In this document: in pieces, positions 8,555-15,206 of the stretch
Layout of the letters: every line of letters begins with the position of its first letter
How positions within the stretch are numbered: position 1 is the first letter of the stretch
NCBI GenBank assembly: GCA_934546745.1
Contig: CAKTDV010000006.1
Location: forward strand, 76,713 to 140,712
Direction: 5' to 3'
DNA length: 64,000 nt
Source of the DNA: an uncultured Desulfovibrio sp.
Lineage (GTDB): Bacteria; Desulfobacterota; Desulfovibrionia; Desulfovibrionales; Desulfovibrionaceae
Translations under genes and position numbers: made by a program
The notes under the pieces: generated by a model
Databases searched by the model: none
The model's input: the letters and a program-made list of their open reading frames with translations, nothing else
What the model was told of the DNA's origin: nothing

Positions 8555-8583
8555 AAGGTAGTCGTTTTCGGCATACCTGTCAA
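8555..8583 (-). promoter_or_regulatory. Sigma-70 type promoter P1 of feoB
   Basis: TTGACA, a 17-base spacer, TACCTT on the minus strand. The -35 hexamer overlaps the stop codon of the DUF2325 gene. Confidence 0.6.
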
Positions 8584-8861
8584 GACACTTGGCGGTAAAG
8601 ACACTCCTTCAGAGTGGACACACCGCAGGAATGCACCAGACTTATGGGGATGTTGCGGGCGCGGGCATGCTGCACAGCCTTGCGCCGGGCTTCATGAGAA
8701 ATTTTGTTGGTAAAAACAATGATGGCATCCGGCGTACCGATCTTGTCTTCAAAATTACGTTCGTTCCGATGGATACACTTGAGGGTCGCCCCACCTTCCC
8801 GTGCCGCCGCAATATATTCCTTCTTCAATCTGTCCATGCCACCGATCAAGGTCACGCACAT
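8580..8861 (-). CDS. DUF2325 family protein
   Basis: A 93-residue soluble protein with the DUF2325 pattern: a Rossmann-like start (MCVTLIGGMDRLKKEY), a central DAIIVFTNKISHEARRKAV segment, and the C-terminal HSCGVSTLKE. AGGAGG lies upstream of the chosen start. Members of this family are small and uncharacterised; the conserved Cys and His residues suggest metal or redox sensing, but that is conjecture. It lies directly upstream of feoB in the same direction, and its promoter holds a Fur-like palindrome, so a role in iron homeostasis is the best guess. Confidence 0.75.
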   Translation of the reverse strand: MCVTLIGGMDRLKKEYIAAAREGGATLKCIHRNERNFEDKIGTPDAIIVFTNKISHEARRKAVQHARARNIPISLVHSCGVSTLKECLYRQVS

Positions 8862-8885
8862 ACTTCCTTGCCTCCTGGTAAGTAG

Positions 8886-8928
8886 CCGCACGGCCCTGGG
8901 CACACGCAACAACAGGCGGGCCGTGCGG
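8886..8928. other. Perfect 11-bp inverted repeat upstream of the DUF2325 gene
   Basis: CCGCACGGCCC and GGGCCGTGCGG form a perfect stem around a 21-base loop, within the 5' leader of the DUF2325 gene. There is no T run on the minus strand, so it may be an RNA leader structure rather than a terminator. Confidence 0.4.
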
Positions 8929-8950
8929 CAGGGGAAACTGACAACGTCAC

Positions 8951-8982
8951 CTTATTTGAAAAAGACTTTCAAAGTCAAGATA
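8951..8982 (-). promoter_or_regulatory. Promoter with Fur-like operator as its spacer (DUF2325 gene)
   Basis: Minus strand: TTGACT at the -35, then a 17-base spacer that is itself the palindrome TTGAAAGTCTTTTTCAA (8956-8972; arms TTGAAA/TTTCAA), then a weak -10 (ATAAGG). A repressor bound here would block polymerase. Candidate Fur-type site. Confidence 0.5.
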
Positions 8983-9000
8983 TTCTTCTCCTACCGCCGG

Positions 9001-9039
9001 AAAAAAAGGCGAACCGACGCCGTAGCATCGATCCGCCTT
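9001..9039 (-). terminator. Strong terminator of the GRE operon
   Basis: On the minus strand a stem of about 15 pairs starting AAGGCG and ending CGCCTT closes on a stable cUACGg tetraloop (GATGC-TACG-GCGTC) and is followed by a run of T. It lies 146 bases past the last gene of the operon. Confidence 0.88.
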
Positions 9040-9184
9040 GCTTTTACACACCAAAATCAGCGGCGGGAAGCAGAGCCATTTCCCCAGTCCCGGCAACACA
9101 TCTGATGATAGGGATAGCAGAAATGGCCCGACAGGTCGAGTGTGAAACCGGAAAATTTTACGTTGCCGCGGGCGATATGCCGAG

Positions 9185-9484
9185 TCAGATTTCATCTTCC
9201 GCCGGAAGCAGCAACACTTCCTTGTTGTCATTGAAACCCAAGGTGAAGGATGTGCCGTATTTGCTCAGAAAATCTTTTTCAGCCACAAAGGGCACACCAT
9301 CAATATCCATCCGCACATCATCGTCTTCATCCGGTTCATCCATGCCCAGCCCCAACATAATCTTGGCATGGCAACCTCCGCCTACCTTGTATTCGCGCAG
9401 ACGCACGCAGGTGCCTTCCTCCTCATCCTCAAGCATGCCACGTAGTTTATCCAACATGCTTGTGTCAGTAGAAATCCTGAACAC
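9185..9484 (-). CDS. HesB/IscA-like protein, cysteine form
   Basis: A 99-residue protein of the HesB-like (seleno)protein family, related to A-type iron-sulfur carriers. The conserved site is KVGGGCHAKIMLGLGMDEPD with Cys where the neighbouring paralogue has selenocysteine; the later IDGVPFVAEKDFL segment is also typical. It is highly similar along its length to the paralogue, so it arose by tandem duplication. I chose the GTG at 9484 as start because GGAG lies six bases upstream and the N-terminus then aligns residue for residue with the paralogue (MF, seven residues, MLDKLRG); the ATG four codons earlier has no ribosome binding site. Last gene of the GRE operon. Function in cluster delivery or redox protection is inferred. 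Confidence 0.85.
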   Translation of the reverse strand: MFRISTDTSMLDKLRGMLEDEEEGTCVRLREYKVGGGCHAKIMLGLGMDEPDEDDDVRMDIDGVPFVAEKDFLSKYGTSFTLGFNDNKEVLLLPAEDEI

Positions 9485-9564
9485 TCTCTTCTCCATTTCA
9501 GGTTTACAGATACCGGATTTGGGATCGCGCGACTGAAAGCAATCGTTGGAGCCCTCGACAAACC

Positions 9565-9861
9565 CTAATCCGCGTTGCCTGCGGTCAGCACAACTTCCTT
9601 GTTCTCACCGTATCTCAGCGTAAAGGAGGTGCCGTACTTTTCCAGAAAATCCTTTTCGGCGGCAAAAGGCACACCGTCGATATCCGTCCGCACGTCATCC
9701 TCCTCATCGGGTTCATCCATGCCCAGACCGAGCACAATCTTGGCATGTCAACCTCCGCCGACCTTGTATTCACGCAGACGCACATAGGTACCTTCATCCT
9801 CATCCTCAAGCATACCGCGAAGTTTGTCCAGCATGCCTTCCTCAATGTCAACGGTAAACAT
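9565..9861 (-). CDS. HesB/IscA-like selenoprotein (UGA at 9748-9750 read as Sec)
   Basis: Read with UGA as selenocysteine, this is a 98-residue protein ending in TAG. The UGA is codon 38 (KVGGG-U-HAKIVLGLGMDEPD), exactly where the adjacent paralogue has Cys, and the reading frame stays closely similar on both sides of it. AGGAG precedes the ATG, 19 bases after the activase stop. A HesB-like family with selenocysteine at this conserved Cys is established in bacteria. Twelve bases after the UGA there is a hairpin with a GGUCU loop, as in the E. coli fdhF SECIS element. Standard gene callers would miss or split this gene. It is third in the operon GRE, activase, Sec-HesB, Cys-HesB. A role in iron-sulfur cluster handling for the activase is inferred. 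The selAB/selC/selD genes are not in this window. Confidence 0.88.
9719..9750 (-). promoter_or_regulatory. Bacterial SECIS element with UGA codon
   Basis: Minus strand: UGA, 12 bases, GUGCUC, loop GGUCU, GGGCAU. The six stem pairs include two G-U pairs. Spacing and loop match the E. coli fdhF SECIS (11 bases, loop containing GGUCU). An alternative CATGCC/GGCATG stem starting right after the UGA is also possible. The Cys paralogue has ATGTTG-GGGCT-GGGCAT here, which breaks both the stem and the loop. Confidence 0.82.
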
Positions 9862-9880
9862 CTTCCTCTCCTCAAAAAAA

Positions 9881-10774
9881 TTACACGACAACGGGCTTTA
9901 GACCTTGACGGACAAAGCGCTCTTTCACGATTTTGAGCTCTTCCGGCGCGTAGTGCCGCACAGCCGGACAGGGCCTGCCCAGAGCGGCATATTTACTCTT
10001 CCCAAAAGCGTGGCACGGCATGATTTCCACCTCATGCCTGCCAAATTTCCCCAAAAAGGCCGCCATGGCCGCCAAATTTTCTTCGGAATCATTCAGATCG
10101 GGTATCAGTGGCATGCGCACGCGCACTTCCGTCGATGACGACAGCGCCGCCTCCAGATTCCGTAAAATCAGCGCATTGTCCCGCCCCGTCAATTTTTTGT
10201 GTTCTTCCGGGTCCATATGCTTGCAATCGAAAAGCAGGAGATTGGCAAGCGCGGTGATTTCGGCGAAACGTTCTTCCGGGCAGAAGCCACAGGTGTCAAC
10301 GGTGACGTGCAGCCCCTCATCATGGGAGGCATGCAGGAGATCCAGAAAAAATTCCCCGCCCGCCGTAGGCTCGCCGCCGCCGAACGTGACACCGCCGCCG
10401 GAATTTTCATAGAAAAGCCAATCCTTCCGGATGACTTCCATCACTTCCTCCGCTGACATTTCACACCCAGACATCACACGGGCCTTATACCCGCACACCG
10501 TAGCGCAGTCGCCGCAATCCCGGCATTTGCCGATGTCTCGGCCCATCTTGCCATCCCGCGGCAGAACCGCGCCGTAGCGACAGACCCGCAGACATTGTCC
10601 GCAGCCAGCACACAGGTTTTCGAACAGCAGCAACTGCGGCGTGAACGTCTGAGATTCAGGGTTGCTGCACCACAGACAACGCAGGGGACAGCCCTTCAGA
10701 AAGACCGTCGTGCGCAAACCTGGCCCATCCTGTACGGACATACGTTGTATATTGTAGATGACTCCCCGACTCAT
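9881..10774 (-). CDS. Glycyl radical enzyme activase (radical SAM)
   Basis: This 297-residue enzyme uses S-adenosylmethionine and a 4Fe-4S cluster to place the glycyl radical on its partner. The radical SAM motif is GCPLRCLWCSNPES (Cys-x3-Cys-x2-Cys, residues about 29-36). Two further ferredoxin-like clusters follow (CAGCGQCLRVC and CRDCGDCATVC), the layout of activases for GRE dehydratases, lyases and decarboxylases but not of the PFL activase. GGGEP, the SAM-binding motif, reads FGGGEPTAGG. The start MSRGV was chosen over an upstream ATG because of the preceding GGGGGAAGAG. It lies 76 bases after the GRE gene, in the same operon. Confidence 0.95.
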   Translation of the reverse strand: MSRGVIYNIQRMSVQDGPGLRTTVFLKGCPLRCLWCSNPESQTFTPQLLLFENLCAGCGQCLRVCRYGAVLPRDGKMGRDIGKCRDCGDCATVCGYKARVMSGCEMSAEEVMEVIRKDWLFYENSGGGVTFGGGEPTAGGEFFLDLLHASHDEGLHVTVDTCGFCPEERFAEITALANLLLFDCKHMDPEEHKKLTGRDNALILRNLEAALSSSTEVRVRMPLIPDLNDSEENLAAMAAFLGKFGRHEVEIMPCHAFGKSKYAALGRPCPAVRHYAPEELKIVKERFVRQGLKPVVV

Positions 10775-10850
10775 GAATCTCTTCCCCCGCATACTGGCAG
10801 GGACCGCGCCCTTGCGGGCGCAGCCCCAACGTCTAATCCGCCTGAGAAAA

Positions 10851-13295
10851 TCAGGACGCGTACTCGGTACGCTTGACGATTTCGTTCTGCACCCCCTTGT
10901 CCAGACGGGTGAAGTACGCGCTGAAACCGGCTACGCGCACAACTAGATCCGTATAGTCCTGGGGATGCTTCTGGGCATCACGCAGGGTGTCGGAGCTGAC
11001 GCAGTTGAACTGAATGTGCGAACCGCCGAAGTCGCAATAGGTCTTGATGAGTGAAATCAGGGTACGTGCGCCGTTGGGACCTTCCAGCGCGGAGGGGACA
11101 AACTTCACATTGAAATGATTGGCACCGTAACGGACAGTGTCAATCGCTTCTGCGCCGGATTTGATCAGGGCCGTGATACCTTCGTGATCCGTGCCGGGCA
11201 TGGCGGACACACTGCCGTCCGTCAGCGCGACGCCGGCCTTGCGCCCCGTGGGCAGTGCGCCCATGAGCGAACCGAAGTAGTTGTGATAGGAGAGCGAGTA
11301 GGCATCCAGCGGCGTTCTATGCCCGAAGCAGTCCGGTCCCACAGAATGGTGGATTTCATCCACATCGCGATAGTAGCGCTGCACAAAACTTTCCACTTCG
11401 GGATAGTCATTGCCGTGCTTGGGCGCTTCGAAGCACATCTTGCGGATATCCTCGTGGCCTTCAAAATTGGCCTTCAAGGCATCCAGCAATTCTCTCATGG
11501 AGATCTTCTTCGTATCGAATACAAGATACTTGATGGCCAGCAGGGAGTTCGCGGCGTCGATACCCGCCGTCATAATGGGATTGACCTGGGGATAGCGGGT
11601 ACCACCGGCTTCCTCGCATACGCCCTTTTCGATGCAACCGTCGTACATGACCGAACGAAAGATACTGGGCACGACCTGCAGACGGGCCATCTGGCTCAAG
11701 TCGGAATGCTTGCGGGAGATAGTGAAGATATGCTTCAGCTGCTTCTTGTAGGCGTCGTACACCTCATCAAAGCTCTGGAACCGCGTGGGATCGCCGGTTT
11801 CCACACCAAGCTGCTTCTTTGTCAGCGGATCCTTGCCATTGTAGAGGAGCAGTTCGATGATCTTGGCCAGGCAGGGCTGATCTTCCTGCGTAATGAAGCT
11901 GCCCTTGCCGCAGATCCCGGTAGACACGCAGCCATAGTTGCCGCAGTTACGGGCATCCTCCAGGGTAATTCCCCCTTCATACTGGGAGAAACGGGCCAGA
12001 TTGCGCTGAATCACCACATTGTTATTCAGAATCTGGGGTTGACCGGAACCGCCGCGGATACATTCCACGACCTTCCGCATATAGGAGTCCTTCAGCTTGG
12101 AATGATAGAGCAACGTCAGCGTAGGCTGAATGTTCTTCATCCTGATCTGGGTTTCCAGAAGCAGTTCTTCCAGTTCCGTGCTGGCATCGTTGCCGTAGGC
12201 ATCCACACCGCCGATGGTGATGCTCTGACCGGTATGGCCAGACAAGGTCATGGCATAAGAACCGCCCTGATATTCGGCCAGCTCCAGATGCTTGATCCAC
12301 TGGAATTTCAGAAGAGTCAGCACCTGTTCACGGGTGAGGTTGCCTTCCTCAATATCCTTCCTGTAAAAGGGATACATATACTGGCCATAACGACCCGGCG
12401 AGCAGGCGCACGCCATCTGCTCAACTTCGATGGCAAGATGGATAAACCAGAAGGACTGAATGGCTTCGCGAAAGTTACGAGCCGGAAATTCAGGCACGCG
12501 GCGGCAAATTTCCGCAATTTCCAACAGCTCGGCCTTTGCCTTGGAATCGGTTTCAGCTTCAGCTGTCTTTTCCGCCAGATCCGCGTAGCGGTGCGAATGG
12601 GCGATGACGGCTTCCGTGGCCACGATCATGGCGCGATACAGATCGTGTTTTTCTTTGTTGGCCAAGGTGGTTGGGCAATCCAACAGACGCCGCTTGATGT
12701 CGTCGACAACCCAGCGCAGCCCCTTGTTCAGCGCCAGAGGATAATCGGCAATACCAGAACCGCTGGCGACGCTGACATTGTCATAATAGATACCGGCCTT
12801 TGAGTAGGGCGCGGGGTTGAAGCCGTACTTGTCCTTGAACATTTTATTGTTCAAGTCAATGCAGGTGCGACCTTTCCACTGCTTATAGGTCTTTTCCAGA
12901 AGCGCTGTCGTTTCCTGAGGAATCTTCATTTCCCCCAGAGAGGCCATCTTGGCCATCTGCATCTCTTCCTTGATCCAGGCCACATTCCATTCGGGATAGG
13001 CGTACACGCCGGCGCGCGTACCGGTAAGTGTCCCCACAATGGGATTGCCGTCCAGAAAAATCTTTTTCCTCGTCAACACACGTTCCAACAGCTTGGCACG
13101 TATGTAGAAGACAGGCTCGCCCTTAAACTCTTCATACACCTCATTCAGGAACTCCAACCGCTCTGGATCCATGACCTGAGGAGCGTTCATAAGATAGGCC
13201 TTGAGTTCCTTGACACGCTTTTCAGCGGTATCCCAGTTGATGGCGTAACCCTGAGCGCCCCTTGCGGCGCCTGTTTGTAACTGATGTACGGTCAT
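10851..13295 (-). CDS. Glycyl radical enzyme of unknown substrate (PFL-like superfamily)
   Basis: An 814-residue glycyl radical enzyme. The C-terminal radical loop is VVRVAGFSAYF with Gly790; the thiyl-radical Cys is Cys456 in NYGCVSTGICGKG. In choline lyase, glycerol dehydratase, isethionate sulfite-lyase, hydroxyproline dehydratase and hydroxyphenylacetate decarboxylase the Cys is followed at +2 by a catalytic Glu (Cys-x-Glu). Here that residue is Ser458, as in the CVSP of pyruvate formate-lyase, so assignment to those classes is not safe. Length and domain order (PFL-like barrel then Gly_radical) are otherwise like eliminase/decarboxylase GREs. AGGAG precedes the chosen ATG (MTVHQLQ). First gene of the operon, under a sigma-54 promoter and next to a divergent activator. 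The linked APC permease suggests an amino acid or amine-like substrate (inference). Confidence 0.93.
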   Translation of the reverse strand: MTVHQLQTGAARGAQGYAINWDTAEKRVKELKAYLMNAPQVMDPERLEFLNEVYEEFKGEPVFYIRAKLLERVLTRKKIFLDGNPIVGTLTGTRAGVYAYPEWNVAWIKEEMQMAKMASLGEMKIPQETTALLEKTYKQWKGRTCIDLNNKMFKDKYGFNPAPYSKAGIYYDNVSVASGSGIADYPLALNKGLRWVVDDIKRRLLDCPTTLANKEKHDLYRAMIVATEAVIAHSHRYADLAEKTAEAETDSKAKAELLEIAEICRRVPEFPARNFREAIQSFWFIHLAIEVEQMACACSPGRYGQYMYPFYRKDIEEGNLTREQVLTLLKFQWIKHLELAEYQGGSYAMTLSGHTGQSITIGGVDAYGNDASTELEELLLETQIRMKNIQPTLTLLYHSKLKDSYMRKVVECIRGGSGQPQILNNNVVIQRNLARFSQYEGGITLEDARNCGNYGCVSTGICGKGSFITQEDQPCLAKIIELLLYNGKDPLTKKQLGVETGDPTRFQSFDEVYDAYKKQLKHIFTISRKHSDLSQMARLQVVPSIFRSVMYDGCIEKGVCEEAGGTRYPQVNPIMTAGIDAANSLLAIKYLVFDTKKISMRELLDALKANFEGHEDIRKMCFEAPKHGNDYPEVESFVQRYYRDVDEIHHSVGPDCFGHRTPLDAYSLSYHNYFGSLMGALPTGRKAGVALTDGSVSAMPGTDHEGITALIKSGAEAIDTVRYGANHFNVKFVPSALEGPNGARTLISLIKTYCDFGGSHIQFNCVSSDTLRDAQKHPQDYTDLVVRVAGFSAYFTRLDKGVQNEIVKRTEYAS

Positions 13296-13387
13296 GGCAA
13301 TCTCCTGATGCAATGGCAAATAATGTTCCGCTCCCAGGCTCTCCGCCGTGCACCAGCACGGTCAGCCTTGCTTGTTATTGTTTTAAA

Positions 13388-13402
13388 GCATAGAATGTGC
13401 CA
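13388..13402 (-). promoter_or_regulatory. Sigma-54 promoter of the GRE operon
   Basis: Minus strand TGGCACATTCTATGC followed by T: GG and GC doublets with the exact -24/-12 spacing. The start would be about 80 bases before the GRE ATG. Confidence 0.87.
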
Positions 13403-13429
13403 AAGAAAACAAAGAAGTCTTTCCCCTAT

Positions 13430-13446
13430 AATTATTTGAAATAATT
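13430..13446. promoter_or_regulatory. Perfect 17-bp AT palindrome, candidate enhancer site
   Basis: AATTATTTGAAATAATT is a perfect 8-1-8 palindrome between the GRE sigma-54 promoter and the divergent activator gene. A second, imperfect inverted repeat (GGAATTTT...AAAAATTTCC) covers 13481-13507. These are where the activator would be expected to bind; binding is inferred. Confidence 0.55.
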
Positions 13447-13540
13447 AATTAAAAATCAGGTATTGATTTTTGGCAAATAAAGGAATTTTAATTTTTATAA
13501 AAATTTCCTGCTCTTTATCAAACCTTTCTACAGGTGGACC

Positions 13541-15058
13541 ATGAAATACAGCAACCGCCAGTTTTCCAACGTCAATCGGGCCTCGGTACTTACGCCGGAG
13601 GTGCGGACCATCTGGGACAATATGTGCATCGGCGTCGCCGTAGTAAACGCCGACGGCATTTGCGAATATATGAATCCCATTCAGCGCAAGGCCGACGGAT
13701 TTTCCCGCATCCCCGTGGAAGGAAAACACATCACCAGTCTCTATATACCGCATGAGCTGGAATGCATTCCTACCATGGAATGCCTGCGCAGCGGTAAGCC
13801 GCTGCTCAAAAAGGCCTACTGGTACGCCACCTCCACGAATTTTCTGGCCAGCACGGTCACGGACTTTTTCCCCTTGTTCGATCACGGGCAAAAGGACGGC
13901 GTCATCGCCTTCACCATCTGGACCGGCAATACGGCGCACGTTTCGGAACCACGACGCCCTTCCAGGCCAAACGCGGCGCCGGAACAGCCGTGCGGCTATT
14001 ACACCTTCTCCGACATCGTGGGACAGGATGCCGCCTTGCAGGAATGCCTCCGCGAAGCGCGCTCCGCCGCCGCAAGTTCGTCTCCCGTCATGATCTGGGG
14101 AGAAAGCGGTACCGGCAAGGAACTCTTTGCGCAGGCCGTCCATTCCGCCGGCCCCCGTGCAGCACACCCTTTCGTACCTGTCAACTGCGCCGCCATTCCT
14201 GAAAATCTGCTGGAAGGCATCCTCTTCGGTACTGTCAAGGGCGCCTATACCGATGCCCCGGACAAGCCCGGCCTGTTCGAGAAAGCCAGCGGCGGCACCT
14301 TGCTTTTTGACGAACTCAACTCCATGCCCCTCGGCCTTCAGGCGAAACTCCTGCGCGTCCTCCAGGAAAAACGTGTACGCCGTCTGGGCTCACACACGGA
14401 ACTCCCCATCGATGTGCGCATTATCAGTATCCTGAACGAGCATCCCCTGCGTGCCGTGGAGCAGGGGCTGCTGCGCCGCGATCTGTTCTATCGTCTGGCC
14501 GTGGTGGGCATCGCCGTTCCTCCCCTGCGTAAGCGGCGGGAGGATATTCCCCTGCTTGTACGCCATGTCATAACCCATTCGGAAACCGCACTCACGAATG
14601 CCGGCGGCGTGAACGTAAGCGACGAAGTCATGAACGTTTTCCGGCAATACGCCTGGCCCGGCAATATCCGTGAACTTGCCCACGTCCTTGAAGGCAGTCT
14701 CGCGCTGCTGGGAAACGGCGGCCTCATCACGCTTCAGAATCTGCCCCGTCACTTCCGCGAGGCCTATCATTCACGACATACTACGGGTGAGATGATTATC
14801 CCCCCTCCCCCCATGCCGCCACAGACATCGCCGTCCCCAGGCATGGCTGAAACGACGGAATATTTCGACTATCGCGCTGTCCGCCGCAGCGACAGCATTT
14901 CCCTCAAAAACTGCCTGCATGAGTACGAATCCTGCTGCATTCGCAACGTACTCCGCATAACGGGTGGCAATGTGGCCAAAGCTGCCCGCATTATGGAACT
15001 TACACCTGCCGGCCTGCATTACCGGATGAAAGTGCTGCATATCACAGCGGATGAATAG
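13541..15058 (+). CDS. PAS-containing sigma-54 dependent activator (bEBP)
   Basis: A 505-residue enhancer-binding protein. Residues about 20-130 look like a PAS sensor domain (GVAVVNADGICEYMNPIQRK). The AAA+ domain follows with Walker A GESGTGKE, Walker B GGTLLFDELNS, and the sigma-54 contact loop reading GAYTDA instead of the usual GAFTGA. The C-terminus (about 455-505) is a Fis-type helix-turn-helix (GGNVAKAARIMELTPAGLHY). Phosphorylation-receiver residues are absent, so the PAS domain probably senses a ligand directly. Divergent from the GRE operon and convergent with the APC permease, both of which have sigma-54 promoters, so it most likely controls both. Confidence 0.93.
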   Translation: MKYSNRQFSNVNRASVLTPEVRTIWDNMCIGVAVVNADGICEYMNPIQRKADGFSRIPVEGKHITSLYIPHELECIPTMECLRSGKPLLKKAYWYATSTNFLASTVTDFFPLFDHGQKDGVIAFTIWTGNTAHVSEPRRPSRPNAAPEQPCGYYTFSDIVGQDAALQECLREARSAAASSSPVMIWGESGTGKELFAQAVHSAGPRAAHPFVPVNCAAIPENLLEGILFGTVKGAYTDAPDKPGLFEKASGGTLLFDELNSMPLGLQAKLLRVLQEKRVRRLGSHTELPIDVRIISILNEHPLRAVEQGLLRRDLFYRLAVVGIAVPPLRKRREDIPLLVRHVITHSETALTNAGGVNVSDEVMNVFRQYAWPGNIRELAHVLEGSLALLGNGGLITLQNLPRHFREAYHSRHTTGEMIIPPPPMPPQTSPSPGMAETTEYFDYRAVRRSDSISLKNCLHEYESCCIRNVLRITGGNVAKAARIMELTPAGLHYRMKVLHITADE

Positions 15059-15117
15059 AAGCCCTACAGCGAAACAAGGAAAATCCTTTCATAGATACAG
15101 CATTCCACAGAAAAAAA

Positions 15118-15144
15118 GAAAGCCGTCCGAAAAGGACGGCTTTC
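15118..15144. terminator. Bidirectional terminator between activator and permease
   Basis: GAAAGCCGTCC and GGACGGCTTTC pair perfectly around a 5-base loop. On the minus strand the stem is followed by a long T run, so it serves mainly the permease gene; it can also end the activator transcript. Confidence 0.9.
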
Positions 15145-15206
15145 ACGTGCATAGGAATTCGTCAACGCATTCCCGACGGCAACACCCCAGGGGATTCCGC
15201 CGCGAG

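Noticed and set aside
5802..8561. 919-codon open frame on the plus strand opposite feoB
   Set aside because: It is antisense to a clear FeoB gene, has no family features, and reflects GC-rich codon structure. The same reasoning removes long antisense frames at 410-1603, 11115-12803, 26317-28641, 29979-31610 and 38728-41355.
9748..9750. UGA in the HesB-like gene as a simple nonsense mutation
   Set aside because: It falls at the exact active Cys position of the paralogue, the downstream frame is intact and conserved, and a SECIS-like hairpin follows.
10851..13295. Isethionate sulfite-lyase (IslA/IseG) or choline lyase (CutC)
   Set aside because: Those enzymes have Cys-x-Glu at the active site; this one has Cys-x-Ser, and the associated transporter is APC type. 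No microcompartment genes are nearby.
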